From Athripsodes cinereus (Eukaryota; Arthropoda; Insecta; Trichoptera; Leptoceridae): 64,000 nucleotides of DNA. The notes under the pieces were generated by a model that saw only the letters and a list, made by a program, of their open reading frames with translations, made no database searches and was not told the origin of the DNA. Of the stretch, positions 1 through 13,800 are shown piece by piece. Numbering within the stretch: position 1 is the stretch's first letter; the number at the start of each line of letters is the position of its first letter. The position numbers were made by a program, and so were the translations under genes. The stretch is taken from assembly GCA_947579605.1 (NCBI GenBank), contig OX388316.1, positions 10,357,290-10,421,289 on the forward strand, written 5' to 3'.

Positions 1-1788
1 AAATTTATATTGGCGATGCAATTATACTGTTACTGCTCCATTAAAATATAAACAATAATATTGAACTAGATGAACATAAACCAAAACACAGAACAAAAAT
101 AAAAGTTCAGCCCAGTGTGCTCTCTTTCTAAACAGTTAAGCAAAAGGGTGATATGTTGTCAGTAAGAAAAGGAAAATATTCTGCCTCTACCAGTGGGAAC
201 ATCTCCTTGTGGCAATCTAATCTCTGTTACCAGACGAGATGTCGCTAACTAACAAGAGGATATTCCCACTCCACACTCCTTACTCATCAACAGTGATGCA
301 CCAATACATTATTCTAAACAACACTCTGTGCTATTGGCTAGAAACTACATGATATGTAGATACTCCTCTTCTCCCTCACACATAAGGATTTATTTGATTC
401 ATTCACAAAATGAATGATAACAAATAAAATGTAATGTATTGGTTTATCACACATTAGTTTCACATTGAGTAATCTAGTCCCTGTGAATGTGTCATCCTTA
501 AGGGTTGTTGTTAATTTCAAATGGGGAATATGCCAAATCCTTCTTTCCTTCAATTTAATAGTAAGATTTACAGGAACATTGAAGAATTCTATGGCTGTAT
601 ACCACGGTCACATTCATGAGGACTGAGAATGTGAAATGTTAGGTGCAATATCATGTTTTACATAGACACATGACTGAATTCATTTGTACTGGGTGCACAT
701 AATAAGGGAGTTGAAATTAACTTCACAAATAAATCATGATTCAGTACTTTCTTCTGACTTAAAAAAAAGTAAATAGTTTGAAGAATGAAACCTAAAATGC
801 AATGGCGGTTTGAACTGATATGAAATTGAAAACGGTGGTTATGAATGCAATAATTTTGTGAAGCAAATTTCAATTTCAAATTATTCTTAATACACATTAA
901 TTGACAACATGTAAGGCTGTGTTCTACAAACATTGAATTAATATTGTAACAAGTGTAGAGCGACTATACATCAGTGTGTACAAGAATATCTATGTTACTT
1001 AAATAATCCACAAAATAGATACAAACTGCAATAATTTGCAGGCAATAAAGTGTAAGTGTACCTAACCTTGACAATAAAATACTTTTCATTTCTTGCCTCC
1101 TAATAGAGAAATCAAACATCTTATGTGGAACCCCATATTATTCTAGTTAAATGTGCAAATAAAATCATTGACAATTAACAGATGTTTTATTTGATAATTG
1201 TAACAAATTAAGTAGATAAATAATAAAAAATATACAAAAAAATGTGAGAATACATCATAAAGATTGAAATTAAATATAAGGTTTGTAGAACACAAAATGT
1301 GTATACCGATGGTGATTTTGGTTTAAAAATGCCTTAGTACATATGTTATTAATGTTGGTTAAAAATTTAGGAATAGATGCAATTATTGCACAAAGGTGAT
1401 TCGGCATTGTAGGTATTCATACAAACATAACATGGTACTGATAAAATATTATACATATATAAATATACACCACCAAATATCATAAGAGGTGCTGTTATTT
1501 GGATTGTAATTTATCATGATGGCAAAATTGAAGGCATAATAATGCATGTATCATGCAGCAGTGTTTTAAAACAATTTGGTAAAGATTAAATTAAGGAATT
1601 TACTTCTGAGAAATACTTTTTAGAATAATCCATCACCATTTGGGACGAGTGAAGACATGCTGTTTGTTAGTGAGAAATATCTAACATGTAATACGAGACC
1701 ATGGAATGTTCGCTTGGTGAGAAATATTGTGTTGTTTAGAGTAAATTGATTTTGAAGTTTTCACCTGATTTTTGTACATAATAAATAC
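1..1788. other. Tomosyn intron, nothing recognised
   Basis: AT-rich sequence on the 3' side of the last visible exon. I looked for the expected continuation of the tomosyn C-terminus and R-SNARE and did not find it. Confidence 0.6.
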
Positions 1789-1897
1789 CTGAGTTCAGAC
1801 AAAGGCAGGAAGTTGATATCTATGAGAGGCCTCAGAGAGGGGAGGCTGTAGGCAAACAGATGTCCCGAAGAAACGTAGCAGACTAAACATACACTGT
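1789..1897 (-). CDS. Tomosyn: Tomosyn exon q (last visible exon)
   Basis: Encodes SVCLVCYVSSGHLFAYSLPS then LRPLIDINFLPLSELR, collinear with the family's ICLACF--GH---SLPSLRPLLDV segment. The acceptor TTTCCAG lies above 1897 and the donor GTATTT below 1789; it ends two bases into a codon. No further tomosyn exon was found down to position 1. Confidence 0.93.
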
Positions 1898-4800
1898 CTG
1901 GAAATAAACAAACAATAAGCATAAATAAAAACAAGTTACAAAATCATTGAATTACTTACACACTGTGATAATGAGATGTGTACCGTACCTTTCAGACTAA
2001 CAATTTCAGCTTTCACTACAAAGTCAGTGTCTACGAGCTGTTGTCTATAGACACAGTTCTGACTTGGTAGAGCTACTACTCTGGCTTGTTTCTCCGAGGC
2101 TATCACAACAAACTGTCTATCGATACTGACACCCGCATCTCCTCCACTGCCGCTGGCTCCCGGCGTGGGGCTCATTCTGCTACTGGGACCACTGCCACTG
2201 CTCTGTTGCTTTGTTGGAGTACGATCTCTTTTTTCTCGTCCCTAAATGAGATAAGGTGGTTAACACAAACACACAAAAAAATGCCCATCTACCTATAGAA
2301 AATTATAAGCGATAAACGACCATTATATAATTATATTTACTACCAAAATGACAGATGGTAATAAAAAATGATATCATAACATACAGTAGTTCTATATGTT
2401 ATGTAAATTATCATTAATTTATAAACCACATTTTGTTACATGCACTGATATCCATTGGTAAAAATGTATAAAGCCATATATTTAGGCAAATGTAAAATAG
2501 CTTTATGCCATCTGCTGGATGCTATTTGCCATGAACTATCAGGCATGAGTGTTACATAGCAATGTGAAGTACAGTACACACCTTTTAAATTACTCTTCAA
2601 ATGATGAATAGTAATTCCATGGACAAATGATATATGCGAAGTAAGCTAATTCCATTGCAGTAAAAAATGAAATTAAATCAAGATACAATTTTGAATGTTT
2701 AATAAATTCTCCTAAAATGGCCAACCAACGCTTCTCCCAGTAAAGGGTAAAATCATAACAAATTCAGACATAGTTTATTATAAAAATCAAATTATAAAAA
2801 TGTAATCAATGTCACACACAAGGTAACACAACATAGTAATATTGCACAAACTTATTTACATGCACATTTTGTTTTACCTACACCTAACACTCACTATAAA
2901 TTGATGCAAATGGAAAATCCACCAAATTACCACTTAGGCTTTTATGGTGAACATTTAATAATCACAAATAAACAGATGACACGGATATCTAACAAATAAA
3001 AAAAGATAATGTGAAACGATAATAGACATGTGTATGGAACTTGCACTTTTATTTCATTAATTTCATGTAGAAAATTGTATGACAAATATAATTGTTTTAC
3101 TAAATAATTGCTGCATACAATGTAGCACAATGAACGAAGTTATGTTAACTTCATTTGTAAATCTACCTAATCTAAAAGAGTAAATGTAAAAAAAAAACAT
3201 TTGCACAAACAATCAACAACACTTTTACTTTAATACATAGAGTTGCTTCTAGTTATCTTGATACCTACTGCAGGAAAACATTTTATTGCTTTTACTATAC
3301 AAGTTAAAGTTTCCTTATAATAAACGTTCAAGAATAAACGAGATATAATCCAATCACTTTTCTGAACACATAAGATATATTACAAACAGACACAATATTG
3401 TAGGAGCAATCCTAGTGAAACATTTCAATAATCATAACCTGCTGTCAATCCTAACATACAATATATATACCTACACATTGTAATCAAAATAAGCAAAGCA
3501 AAGGATGTGTGTGTGAGTGTGTATGTCAAACTGTCATAATATATCATGTCATTACAGTGCAATGGAATATGTGTGTTCGCTACATTGAAAAATGTGCTTC
3601 AACGTGAAATAAAGCTTTGTGTGTGTGTAGTGTATAAAAAGCCCATAAAGTTCATAACATATTTTAATCATATTGCCGTATGTCAAATTATTATGTTACG
3701 TTGTTAAAAGGAGTACCTCGAGGTTGCTCAAATATATAAACATTGAATGTACTAAAGTAGATAAAACACTGAATGAAGTACAAACGCCAATGTGAGGTAA
3801 ATAACACCAGCAAAATATATTTTTTGTTGTAAAACCACACCTTTTCTAGTTTCTTAAGTTTTATCTACTTTATTTATAAAAACATCTAGCCAATAAAATT
3901 AAGGAGACTAATATCTATAATAATCTATTATTATTGCTAGTCTGCGAATATGAAAGATGAAGCCCATATGAATAGATACCAAAATGTTTGTCTCTTTAAG
4001 ATTAATACACTTTAATATCAAACTTAATTATTAAAAAATCCTATGTATCAAATATACATTAGTACCCTTACACAATAAGCAAATTGAAAGAGTGTACTTA
4101 GATCTAGTTAGATATGAAACATTTCCACATAAAGATAAAATGAAACAAATAACTAACATTTCAGATCACATCTAAGAACAAGCGCAAATCACACATAACT
4201 TATTGTATTATTATATTGTATTATAAGTTCAACATCAACAAGTAACATTACGATAAGAGGAAGGGAACATTTACATACACAGGAGTGCATTCGATTTATA
4301 TATAAACCAACCAATCACTTGCATTGCAATATCACGTCACATGTCACATATCACAAGAGGGCAGGTATCATTGTGTTCCTGCCGACGTACACTCAGATAT
4401 GTATATTACATGATAATATTTACATTAATTACATTCAGATGCGAAACCATCATACATAAGTACTTATATATAAATATTATATGCACCTCTAGAAGCTTTT
4501 CACTTACCCTGTTGAGAACCATTGCCCAACGCTGTCCCAGGTTGGTAAGCGTTTGTAATCCATTTATAGCCACAATATTCACTTGATTATACTTATAATA
4601 ATTACAAAAAGGTTTACAGAATAATAACTAACAAACCTAATTGTATACACTCATTACTTGCCAGTGGATAAGGCTATGATAAAACGCTTTAACTTTTGAT
4701 TCCAAGAAAGGCTCAGTACGCTGTACGCACGGTACCTAGTCTACATATACTTAGATATATATATGCGTGTCCTACTTTACAGTCAACTTTTGAGACGGCT

Positions 4801-7800
4801 ATGTTATGATAACCAAAGATATAAAGAAAATATAACAATTGTTGTCATGCAATTAGAGTATAATATGTGATATAAAAGAAGAGAGTGAATACACTATTTC
4901 CTAGTAGACACAGGTATAAAGATTAACTTAAAAAATAAGTTCTTTGCCTAAAAATCATGAGTGAAGTTTGCTTCAACTTTTGTTTAGTGAGTAAAAAACA
5001 ATTTTGTAGTTGCCAATAAATAATAAGATAGGTAGGTAGGTACTTGTACAATAATAGTTAAAGAGTTCACACCATAGAGACAGAGAAACAGAGAGAGATA
5101 GATAGTAAGAAGAGAGTAGATATTAGTAGAGGTTTGGATTTACAGAGAAAATATTTCAAAATATAAAATGAGTATACCTCTTTGTTTTCATCTCTCCATG
5201 GTTCGTAAGCATAAGGAATAAGTGCACCATTGCAGTCTAAAAAGGACATACTAAGTATTGTTCCTTTTAATCTAAAAATAGGTCCACCTGAAACCATAAA
5301 ATATGTTGAATAAACAAGTCATTATTCACATTAGTATAGAGATGGGTATGCTGAGTAGCTTGATATTCGACCACAGTCATTTAAGTCTCAGTCGAGTTAA
5401 GGTGAGGGTAGTTTAGTGGTAATCTAAAAAAATGAATATTCACTAAGCTTCAATATGTAACTGACGGATTTTTTTTTCCAGTTGTTCTCCAACTTTCTTC
5501 ATCAATACATCAATTGAATGTCATGCACAGTTTTCATTTAACTTTTAGAACTTAATGGATACTGGGAAATAAATTTTACTACAAAGTAGGTAGCTGATAA
5601 TCACAAGGCGTTAGAAATCATAGACAAACAGGTAAATTGTACCAAAAGAAAAAAAAATACAATAGAAAGGTAAATAACAAATGAGTAAAAAATAATGTTC
5701 ATAATCAGTAAGTGTAGATATGTAGTAAAAGAGAATATACCCAATATTGACACGACCACAGGCTGTGAATTTCTGACATCTGGCTCCGGTAGGTTTATCA
5801 TAACGGTGAGAACAGATCCTAGGCTAGTACCCACCCACAAGGTAGGGAGTAGGGCTGAGGGGTCTAAGGATGAGAAAAAATATTACATATGCCAATACAC
5901 ATGAATAATATACTCATACTTACACACAAACCATCATCATACAAACATCAGTTTATTATTATGATTACATCATAAATACACAAATATAAAAATAAGAATG
6001 ATATCTGTACCTGATTTTTTGGTATAACTATCTGCAAAAGCTAAGCACTGCACGGCTTCCGTGGATATATTCTCTAGACTTGACATACTACTAGACCTTG
6101 ATCTTGTAAATATTACATATGCCAATACACATGAATAATATACTCATACTTACACACAAACCATCATCATACAGACATCAGTTTATTATTATGATTACAT
6201 CATAAATACACAAATATAAAAATAAGAATGATATCTGTACCTGATTTTTTGGTATAACTATCTGCAAAAGCTAAGCACTGCACGGCTTCCGTGGATATAT
6301 TCTCTAGACTTGACATACTACTAGACCTTGATCTTGTAAATATTACATATGCCAATACACATGAATAATATACTCATACTTACACACAAACCATCATCAT
6401 ACAAACATCAGTTTATTATTATGATTACATCATAAATACACAAATATAAAAATAAGAATGATATCTGTACCTGATTTTTTGGTATAACTATCTGCAAAAG
6501 CTAAGCACTGCACGGCTTCCGTGGATATATTCTCTAGACTTGACATACTACTAGACCTTGATCTTGAAAAGGAGCTGTCCAACTTATCTACACGGCCAGT
6601 AATGGATAGGAAATACAAAACATTAATTATTTTTCCCATCATCAAAAACAAATTATCAAATATAATATTTATATGCATTAGTACAAACACATAAACAGAT
6701 TGTACCAGGAAATGTTTCTAAAAAAGGATCTACTCTATAATTGGTATGAAGTTAGTTTATAATCAGTTTATAATATGAAATGCAAATTATATTCATGACT
6801 GTATTGGAATTAATTTCATAAAGATCGTATATGTACTTTTTAATTTGCTAAGAAAACAGTAAAGTCGCCCTATTTATAAAGTTTGATTAAAAAATATACT
6901 CCAGATCAAAACTCAAGCTAACATAACATAATACAACATGTATAAATAATTTACACAGATCAACTTTTCCACAAAAAAAAAAAACACACACACAGAGTCA
7001 GTGAGCATTTTAAAAAATAAACGTTAGTGATTTCATAAAAATAAATTGCAATAACATCATTAAACACTTCCTGGATACAAACAGTTTCAACACATAGTTC
7101 AATATGCAACAATGAATTTCTGAAATGTCCAGATTTTTTGTTGATTTCTTTATATCACATCATGTTAATAGCTTATATATAAATATAAAAAAATATATTT
7201 CGAAGATTACCTAATTATAAAACAATTATATCAGAGTCAATTCAGCCTTGCATATTGAGTAATTAGTAGTGTACATAGTTATTAAATGCAATGTTCTTTC
7301 ATGGAATGTATAAATAAAAAAAGACACAAAATAAAATTATGTCCATTTGTTTTTTATCTGAGAATAAGATAAAAATATGTATTAATGAAGTAGTACAGGA
7401 CACATTGTGAGCATTCCTGTGGCTAAATACTTGAAAGACATTGCACTGTGAAGGGGGTACAAGAACACAATCTTTTGCACTAAGAAGACTTTAGCCGTTT
7501 GTTTTGCATACTGAAATGGAGAATTACAAATCATACTTAATCAACCTTATTAATCAATGATAATCAGAAGCTTTACTCAATGTTATTACTTAAATATTTG
7601 GGAGTCTTGAGAGAGAGACAAGATTATGGACTTGAAGGATAGCAATTTTTTAAAACTCATAACATCAGTGGAAAATGTAATTGTTGGGAAAATAATCTTG
7701 AGAATAGGAAAAACTGAAGTCCCAAAATCTCAATTATAAATTTATTTAATGAGAATGTTACTCAGGATGATTCCGATATAGTAGATACTTTTCTAATAAA

Positions 7801-10800
7801 ACATGTCATAAAGTCTTCTTATTACAATCAATCAATACATCCATAAATTGTGAAAGAAATTGTCATCAAATATGAATTTATTTAGCATAGGTATGCAGCT
7901 GATAGAGAAACTATGTTCTTCCAAAGGAATAAAAATCCAAGTTTTTTAAGACTTGTTCATAATTTATTTTTTTACTACTATACTATTGTAGCATATCTCA
8001 CAAGTGTGGTAGCCAGCAGACCAGCTGTATGTCACAAACATACAAGCTGTCCAAACAATATATATTGTCAATTATAAAATAATTTTGGGTAAAGCAGGTG
8101 TAAATACATAGGCACCTTATAACAACATCTTAAGTTTTAACCAGGGATGTTGCGGATGTCGATTTTTACACATCCGCGGATGTGAATGCGGATGCGGATT
8201 TTTGAAGGCTCACATCCGCGGATGCGGATGCGGATGTTCAAGATGTTATAGAAAAAAAGTAGGAACTATCTTAGTTGGTTGGCCCTACTGTCAAATATGT
8301 GACGAAATTGTTGTTACAATAAGTATTATGATTTTTATGGATGAAATATTTTTTTCTTTTTTGTTATTTGCAAAAATAAAATAAAACCGGCAAAAATAAA
8401 AACGCGTCGGATCTTGTCACCAATTTTTTCGTTCCCATTGGTTAATGTCTAGTGCGAACGGCACGCGCCATTCGCAAATGTCGCAAATTGTCTTACATCC
8501 GCATCCGCATGAACATCCGCATCGATTATTGCGGATGCGGATGCAGATGTCCAAATACATGCGGAAGCTCCGCATTTGCGGATGCGGATGCGAATATTCG
8601 CAACATCCCTGGTTTTAACAACAAAAAGAGTCAAGTCTTAAAGTAAGTTATGTTCAATGTATGTATATAAGTGTTTACAGAGACAACTGAAAATTTCCAT
8701 ATTTGAAGTCAATATTCTGTTATCACCAAAAAGTTTAAACAAAAAAAAATAAGCAAAAAAATACATAAACAAATAACGGGAACGTTAAAATCCCAACACA
8801 TCACAAATAAGCATAACAGTGATTTGGTACATTCAATTCATAACATAAAATTTTATGAAGTGGAGACAATAAATTACATATCTGCAAGTGGGAGCGAAAC
8901 AAATAACTAACTTAGTGAAATTTTGACCAAAGTGACTTATAAACATAGTATTTTAGTCATTGTTATGCTCTTTTGATGATATATTCATCTATCTTGAAAA
9001 TGAGTTATATTTTGTAATATCCGTTAATAAAAACAACATTTCAGATTATTATTAAAGTGAAACAACACCATTTTAACACAAAATTGTGTATTATTTTTCA
9101 AAAAAGTGTGAGATATGATAAATAGCAATTATTCACCAAAGTTTTTAAGAGTAATTTCGTGTGAATTAACATATTATGAGAAGTAAATATAATTTAGTTG
9201 AAAAAACTTGACTGCCATACTGAAAAATGTAGTCTATTGAGATAAAGTAGTTTTGCTCCGACGTACAGATATAATAATGTTGCAAATGATTATATCACTC
9301 TTATATTTTGATTTCTCAAACATACATTTTTCGAACAAAATTTTTAAAAGATATTTTCACAAGAACATGGAAAGTACATGTAAATTGATAAATCCAAATC
9401 ACTATTTAAGAACTAAATAATAGCAAAATGTTGCAATAATTAATCAATTTACACATTATACAAATTTCCTTTTAATCACAATCATTCATTCATATGGACA
9501 ACTTTAAATTAAGGATATAAGAAAAATAGTTTAAGTATTATAAAACTTGGGTAAATTAAATAAATACAACATATAAAATAGTTCATTGTGAGAACATTCT
9601 TCTGATAAAAAATAAATAAATTATATATTGGCTTCGAGATTGGATGAAATTAAAAATTTAATTACATAATATGTTAAATATTTTTTGAATAATGCCTCAT
9701 TTTTGGGTACAAAAATTAACTTTATAATTTCAAGAATAAATTAAAAATTGAATAATTTTCTCACAATAAAACATTGACTTGTATGTGATGCATAAAGCAG
9801 GTATGGAAAAGCAGTAATGCAAATGATAAGTTTAAGTTAACTAATATGTATATATTATAATATATTACACAATTCCACGAGTAAATAATAAGAAAACCAT
9901 TTTGTCTAAATAACTAGTGTTAAATAGTTTGATCGTCAATTCATTAGCAAACATCATTCGGTTAGATTTATCTTTACAATAAATAAAATTACTAATGCAA
10001 TAATTAACTGGACGTATCAATTCAAACTGCTAAAATATAATTTGAGTGAGAGTATAAATAGAAGGCATAGTAATTGAGCTATTGCTGAAGCAAAGGTCAC
10101 TATTGTAACTATGTTCATACAGCAAATATCATAAGACAAGAGTATGATAACTATTATCCATCATTCTCAAGTAGAATTGGGTGCATGCTAAATACAATAA
10201 AGATGTTCATCTCCAGCCTTTGTCAGCTTCTAATAATATTTGAATGGAATGTATTCTCTACAGGTAATTTGTAGACATACTGTTTGCGTGTGTGCAAAAT
10301 AGAATAAAGTGCAAAACATTTGAAGCAAAGCATGCTTTTCTGGAAGAGGTCCCAGGAAATGGTAAGTGCAACACCTAATAATAATATAAAGAAACTTAAG
10401 AAAATTGAAGAGGATAAATAATAGAGAATGGAAATAAAACATCTTCAATAAAGGATCAAAATTATTTAGACACAATGTACTGTATATATATATATATATA
10501 TATTATACATATAAATAGATAATATATAGTGTAATAGTTACCACACAAGTATATGAAGATATAAAACACAGTATAACTTTATGCATAAGGTACCCGAGTG
10601 AGTGTCGGGCCACATTGGACACAACTCTGTTGTATTCTGTGTTGTTTTATTACATTGTGTAATGGTCACCTAATGTGAATGGTACCATACTCTTACATGC
10701 ATTAATATCAACTGTAAGAGCAGACTGAGGAGATGAAATTACACGGAATACAACAGATGGTTGTGTGGAGAGAGAACAGACAGACTATTTGAGCTTGTAG

Positions 10801-13800
10801 AACATACAACACACAATCAGCTGTAGTTTGTGAAGTCAGGTGAAGACTGTTAATGGAGAAGGCATTAAGTAAGTATAACAATAAGAGTTTTGGATAGTAC
10901 GTCACCTTTATTATCATGATGAACTACAACATGCTATTGAAAAACATAAAACAAGAAAATAAAACTAAAAAATTCAAATCATGTGTGCGATGAGAAACAA
11001 ACTTTCAGGTAATCAATAGAATATACATCTATCTTCTTTATCAATATGTTGTGGTTTATTTCCATTTATTATAGTTAATTTTGATTACCAAAACTGTTTT
11101 CTGTTGGTTACCTGGTGTTCTTGTCTGAAGAAAGAATAACAAAAAAGTATAATTTAAAAATACATGTGCTCAGAGTATTAGAGTGCCCAGATTACCAGCG
11201 GAGAACTAGAAAGATAAGTAAATAGATGTGTTTTTCATTCATCTACAAGTAATCCTATGTGCAGTTTTAATCTTCATTACAAACGGGTATGTGTTGAAAC
11301 AGAATCTTGGGAAGAAGTAAGTAGGTATTATAATAACATGCTGATAAAATGTGAAACACTATGTCAGAGAGCAAGTGTGTGTACTGTTACATGGGAAGAT
11401 ATATAATTAGCAAGAGCACAGCTCATAACACTAATAGTTATGTGAATAAAGTGATAGATAGTACACAAAACCCTACATAAAGTGTTGTCGTTAAATAAAC
11501 ATTGAAATGAGTATCACTCAAAACAGAATAAAATAAAGTATTTGTGTGTGTGCGTGTGTGTGTATGTATCACATCACACATAATGCAACTGTAGAGTAGT
11601 AATGAAGTACAATTAAACATTGAGATGGGCATTTACTGCAATTCCTTTCCAGCTGAATCATATACATATGGTATCATTCGAGAGTAATAAAGAAAACCAA
11701 ACAATCAAATACAATACAATAATCTAAGGAAGATAACAAAATACAAAATAATGCTTCTTCAAATTACCTAGAATATGATTCCGATCTGAAAATTCAAGCA
11801 AAAATTGATATTTGTTGAATGATATAAAATAAATAAAATAAAAAAGTGAGTATAGAGATATAAGTGTACCACAACTATATAATTAAATGTGTATTGTTAT
11901 GAACAAACAAAATATAATTGTCTATAACACAAGTAAGTATGAAGTATCAACTGTACTCAACATGTACTAATACAGTCAAGATGCATATTATATTTGTACA
12001 AGTTACATACATAACATAATCAATATAATTATGTATAATGATCTTTCTCCACTTTGTAATGGAAACATATTCATATATAAACTATTAATACTTTTCATGA
12101 CAAGAACACTGACTTATATTGTGATATTTATGAATATTAAACACAACTAATAAATAACAATATAATATTTATACAAAAGCAAAATTAAAAGTTAACAAAA
12201 AAAGTTGTAAAACCAATATCTAATAACATAAAATAATAAAAAGGCAGCTACTCAATAGAAGTTGTCATTATTAAGTTTAATTTATAGAAGTACTACACAA
12301 AAAAAAATTGAATTAAATTGTATCCTGATATATTTATGAAATTATAAATCCATAAATTTACCTTTTTCCTCAACTTAATATACCTATGGAAAACTCACAC
12401 AATCAATAATTTAATTTTCAAACATGTAACTTTTTAAACCGTACGACTGTTTTCTTTGTTTGACTTCGGGGCTTTATAAGCATTTATTAAAGTAAAAGAA
12501 TTTATAATATTTTGATTAATAAAATATTATATTATACTATTTACATCAAAGTACTTTACATAACAAAGAAGATGTCAACTGAATCCATGTACAGGATATT
12601 TTTAAGAAGTAATTTATTACTAACATAGATAATAGGAGTTATAAATATTTGTCGTGATATAACAGAGCTTAAAGAATAAGCTGAAAGTAATGGAGACTGT
12701 GCCATATCTAAGATCTAATCAAAGGGTGTTCATAGAGTTCAATAAGAAGAATGATTTCATTATGATATAAGAAAACATAAAATTTGTCAAAATTCATAAT
12801 ATGCCCCTGACATGCGCAGATCTAATAGTATAGAAATTAACTAATACAAGCCATTGCAGCCTTCATTAGGACGAGATCTATAGATCATCTTAATTTGTAA
12901 CAATAAATCATACAATTTATTGCACTTAAAGAAACAGAAATGAAAATAAAGAGACATAACATAAAGTAAGATTTTAATATAATACAATATAATATGAAAA
13001 TAATTATAAATAAGTAAATTAAACAATGATGAGAGGTGACTGTACTACCAAAACTGCAATACTGTCGGGTGACAAGCAGCGAATGTTGTTGTGAATTAGT
13101 CTGGGCTGGGAGTTGTCTTGTGACATCCTCACTGTAGGAGGCAGTGGAGAGGCACTTGTGTAGTTTGCGGGTACCTTGGGATCGGGAGCGGCGCACCACC
13201 TCTCCTCCTCCACCCGACACCCCACATGCTCCTGACCTCCTTGATTCACTGCGTTGTACTGTACTGCTGCACACTCCGTTCATCTGCGAGCACAACACCT
13301 TCACAACACTGAACCACCCTGTACCTCCGTATACTCCACTCCACGTGTGAGCTATGCACTGAGCACTCGTTGCCGCTCATAGCTCACACACATATTCATA
13401 CAAAACATACCTATCTCTGCCTATATCCATCATATCAGACCATATATAATATTATATATTATGTATAAATGTATGTTTGTGCATACATAAAATATTGTAT
13501 GTATGCCTCCTAGTATGACTTTCACACTGGCTCACATTAAAACAGGTGGTCCATTCCATCACATAGAAATATAATAGGTAATCAAATTATTTGTTTTACA
13601 TTTGGAATATCATATATGTGTTGTACATTATTTATTCAGACACTGGCCCATAATATCACACAGCTGTAACATTCTTTATTTAGAAACTGGTCCATAATAT
13701 CACAGATTTATGTAAAAGTTAAATAAAAAGAAGTACATTTCATACAAATAAATTATAACACTCTACAAAAAAGTATAAAAAAAACAATGAATCTACGAAA

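Larger units (their letters stand above)
5878..6566. repeat. 230-base tandem triplication within Tomosyn
   Basis: Three head-to-tail units with period 230 (the anchor word TATTACATATGCC occurs at 5881, 6111 and 6341). Each unit holds the intron downstream of exon m plus the last 96 bases of that exon. Units look nearly identical; one visible difference is ACAGACATC instead of ACAAACATC in unit 2. Junctions show an AAA microhomology. The duplication lengthens the intron from about 147 to about 607 bases. Confidence 0.95.

Noticed and set aside
2086..2298. Plus-strand ORF over Tomosyn exon p
   Set aside because: The minus strand encodes conserved tomosyn sequence with matching splice sites.
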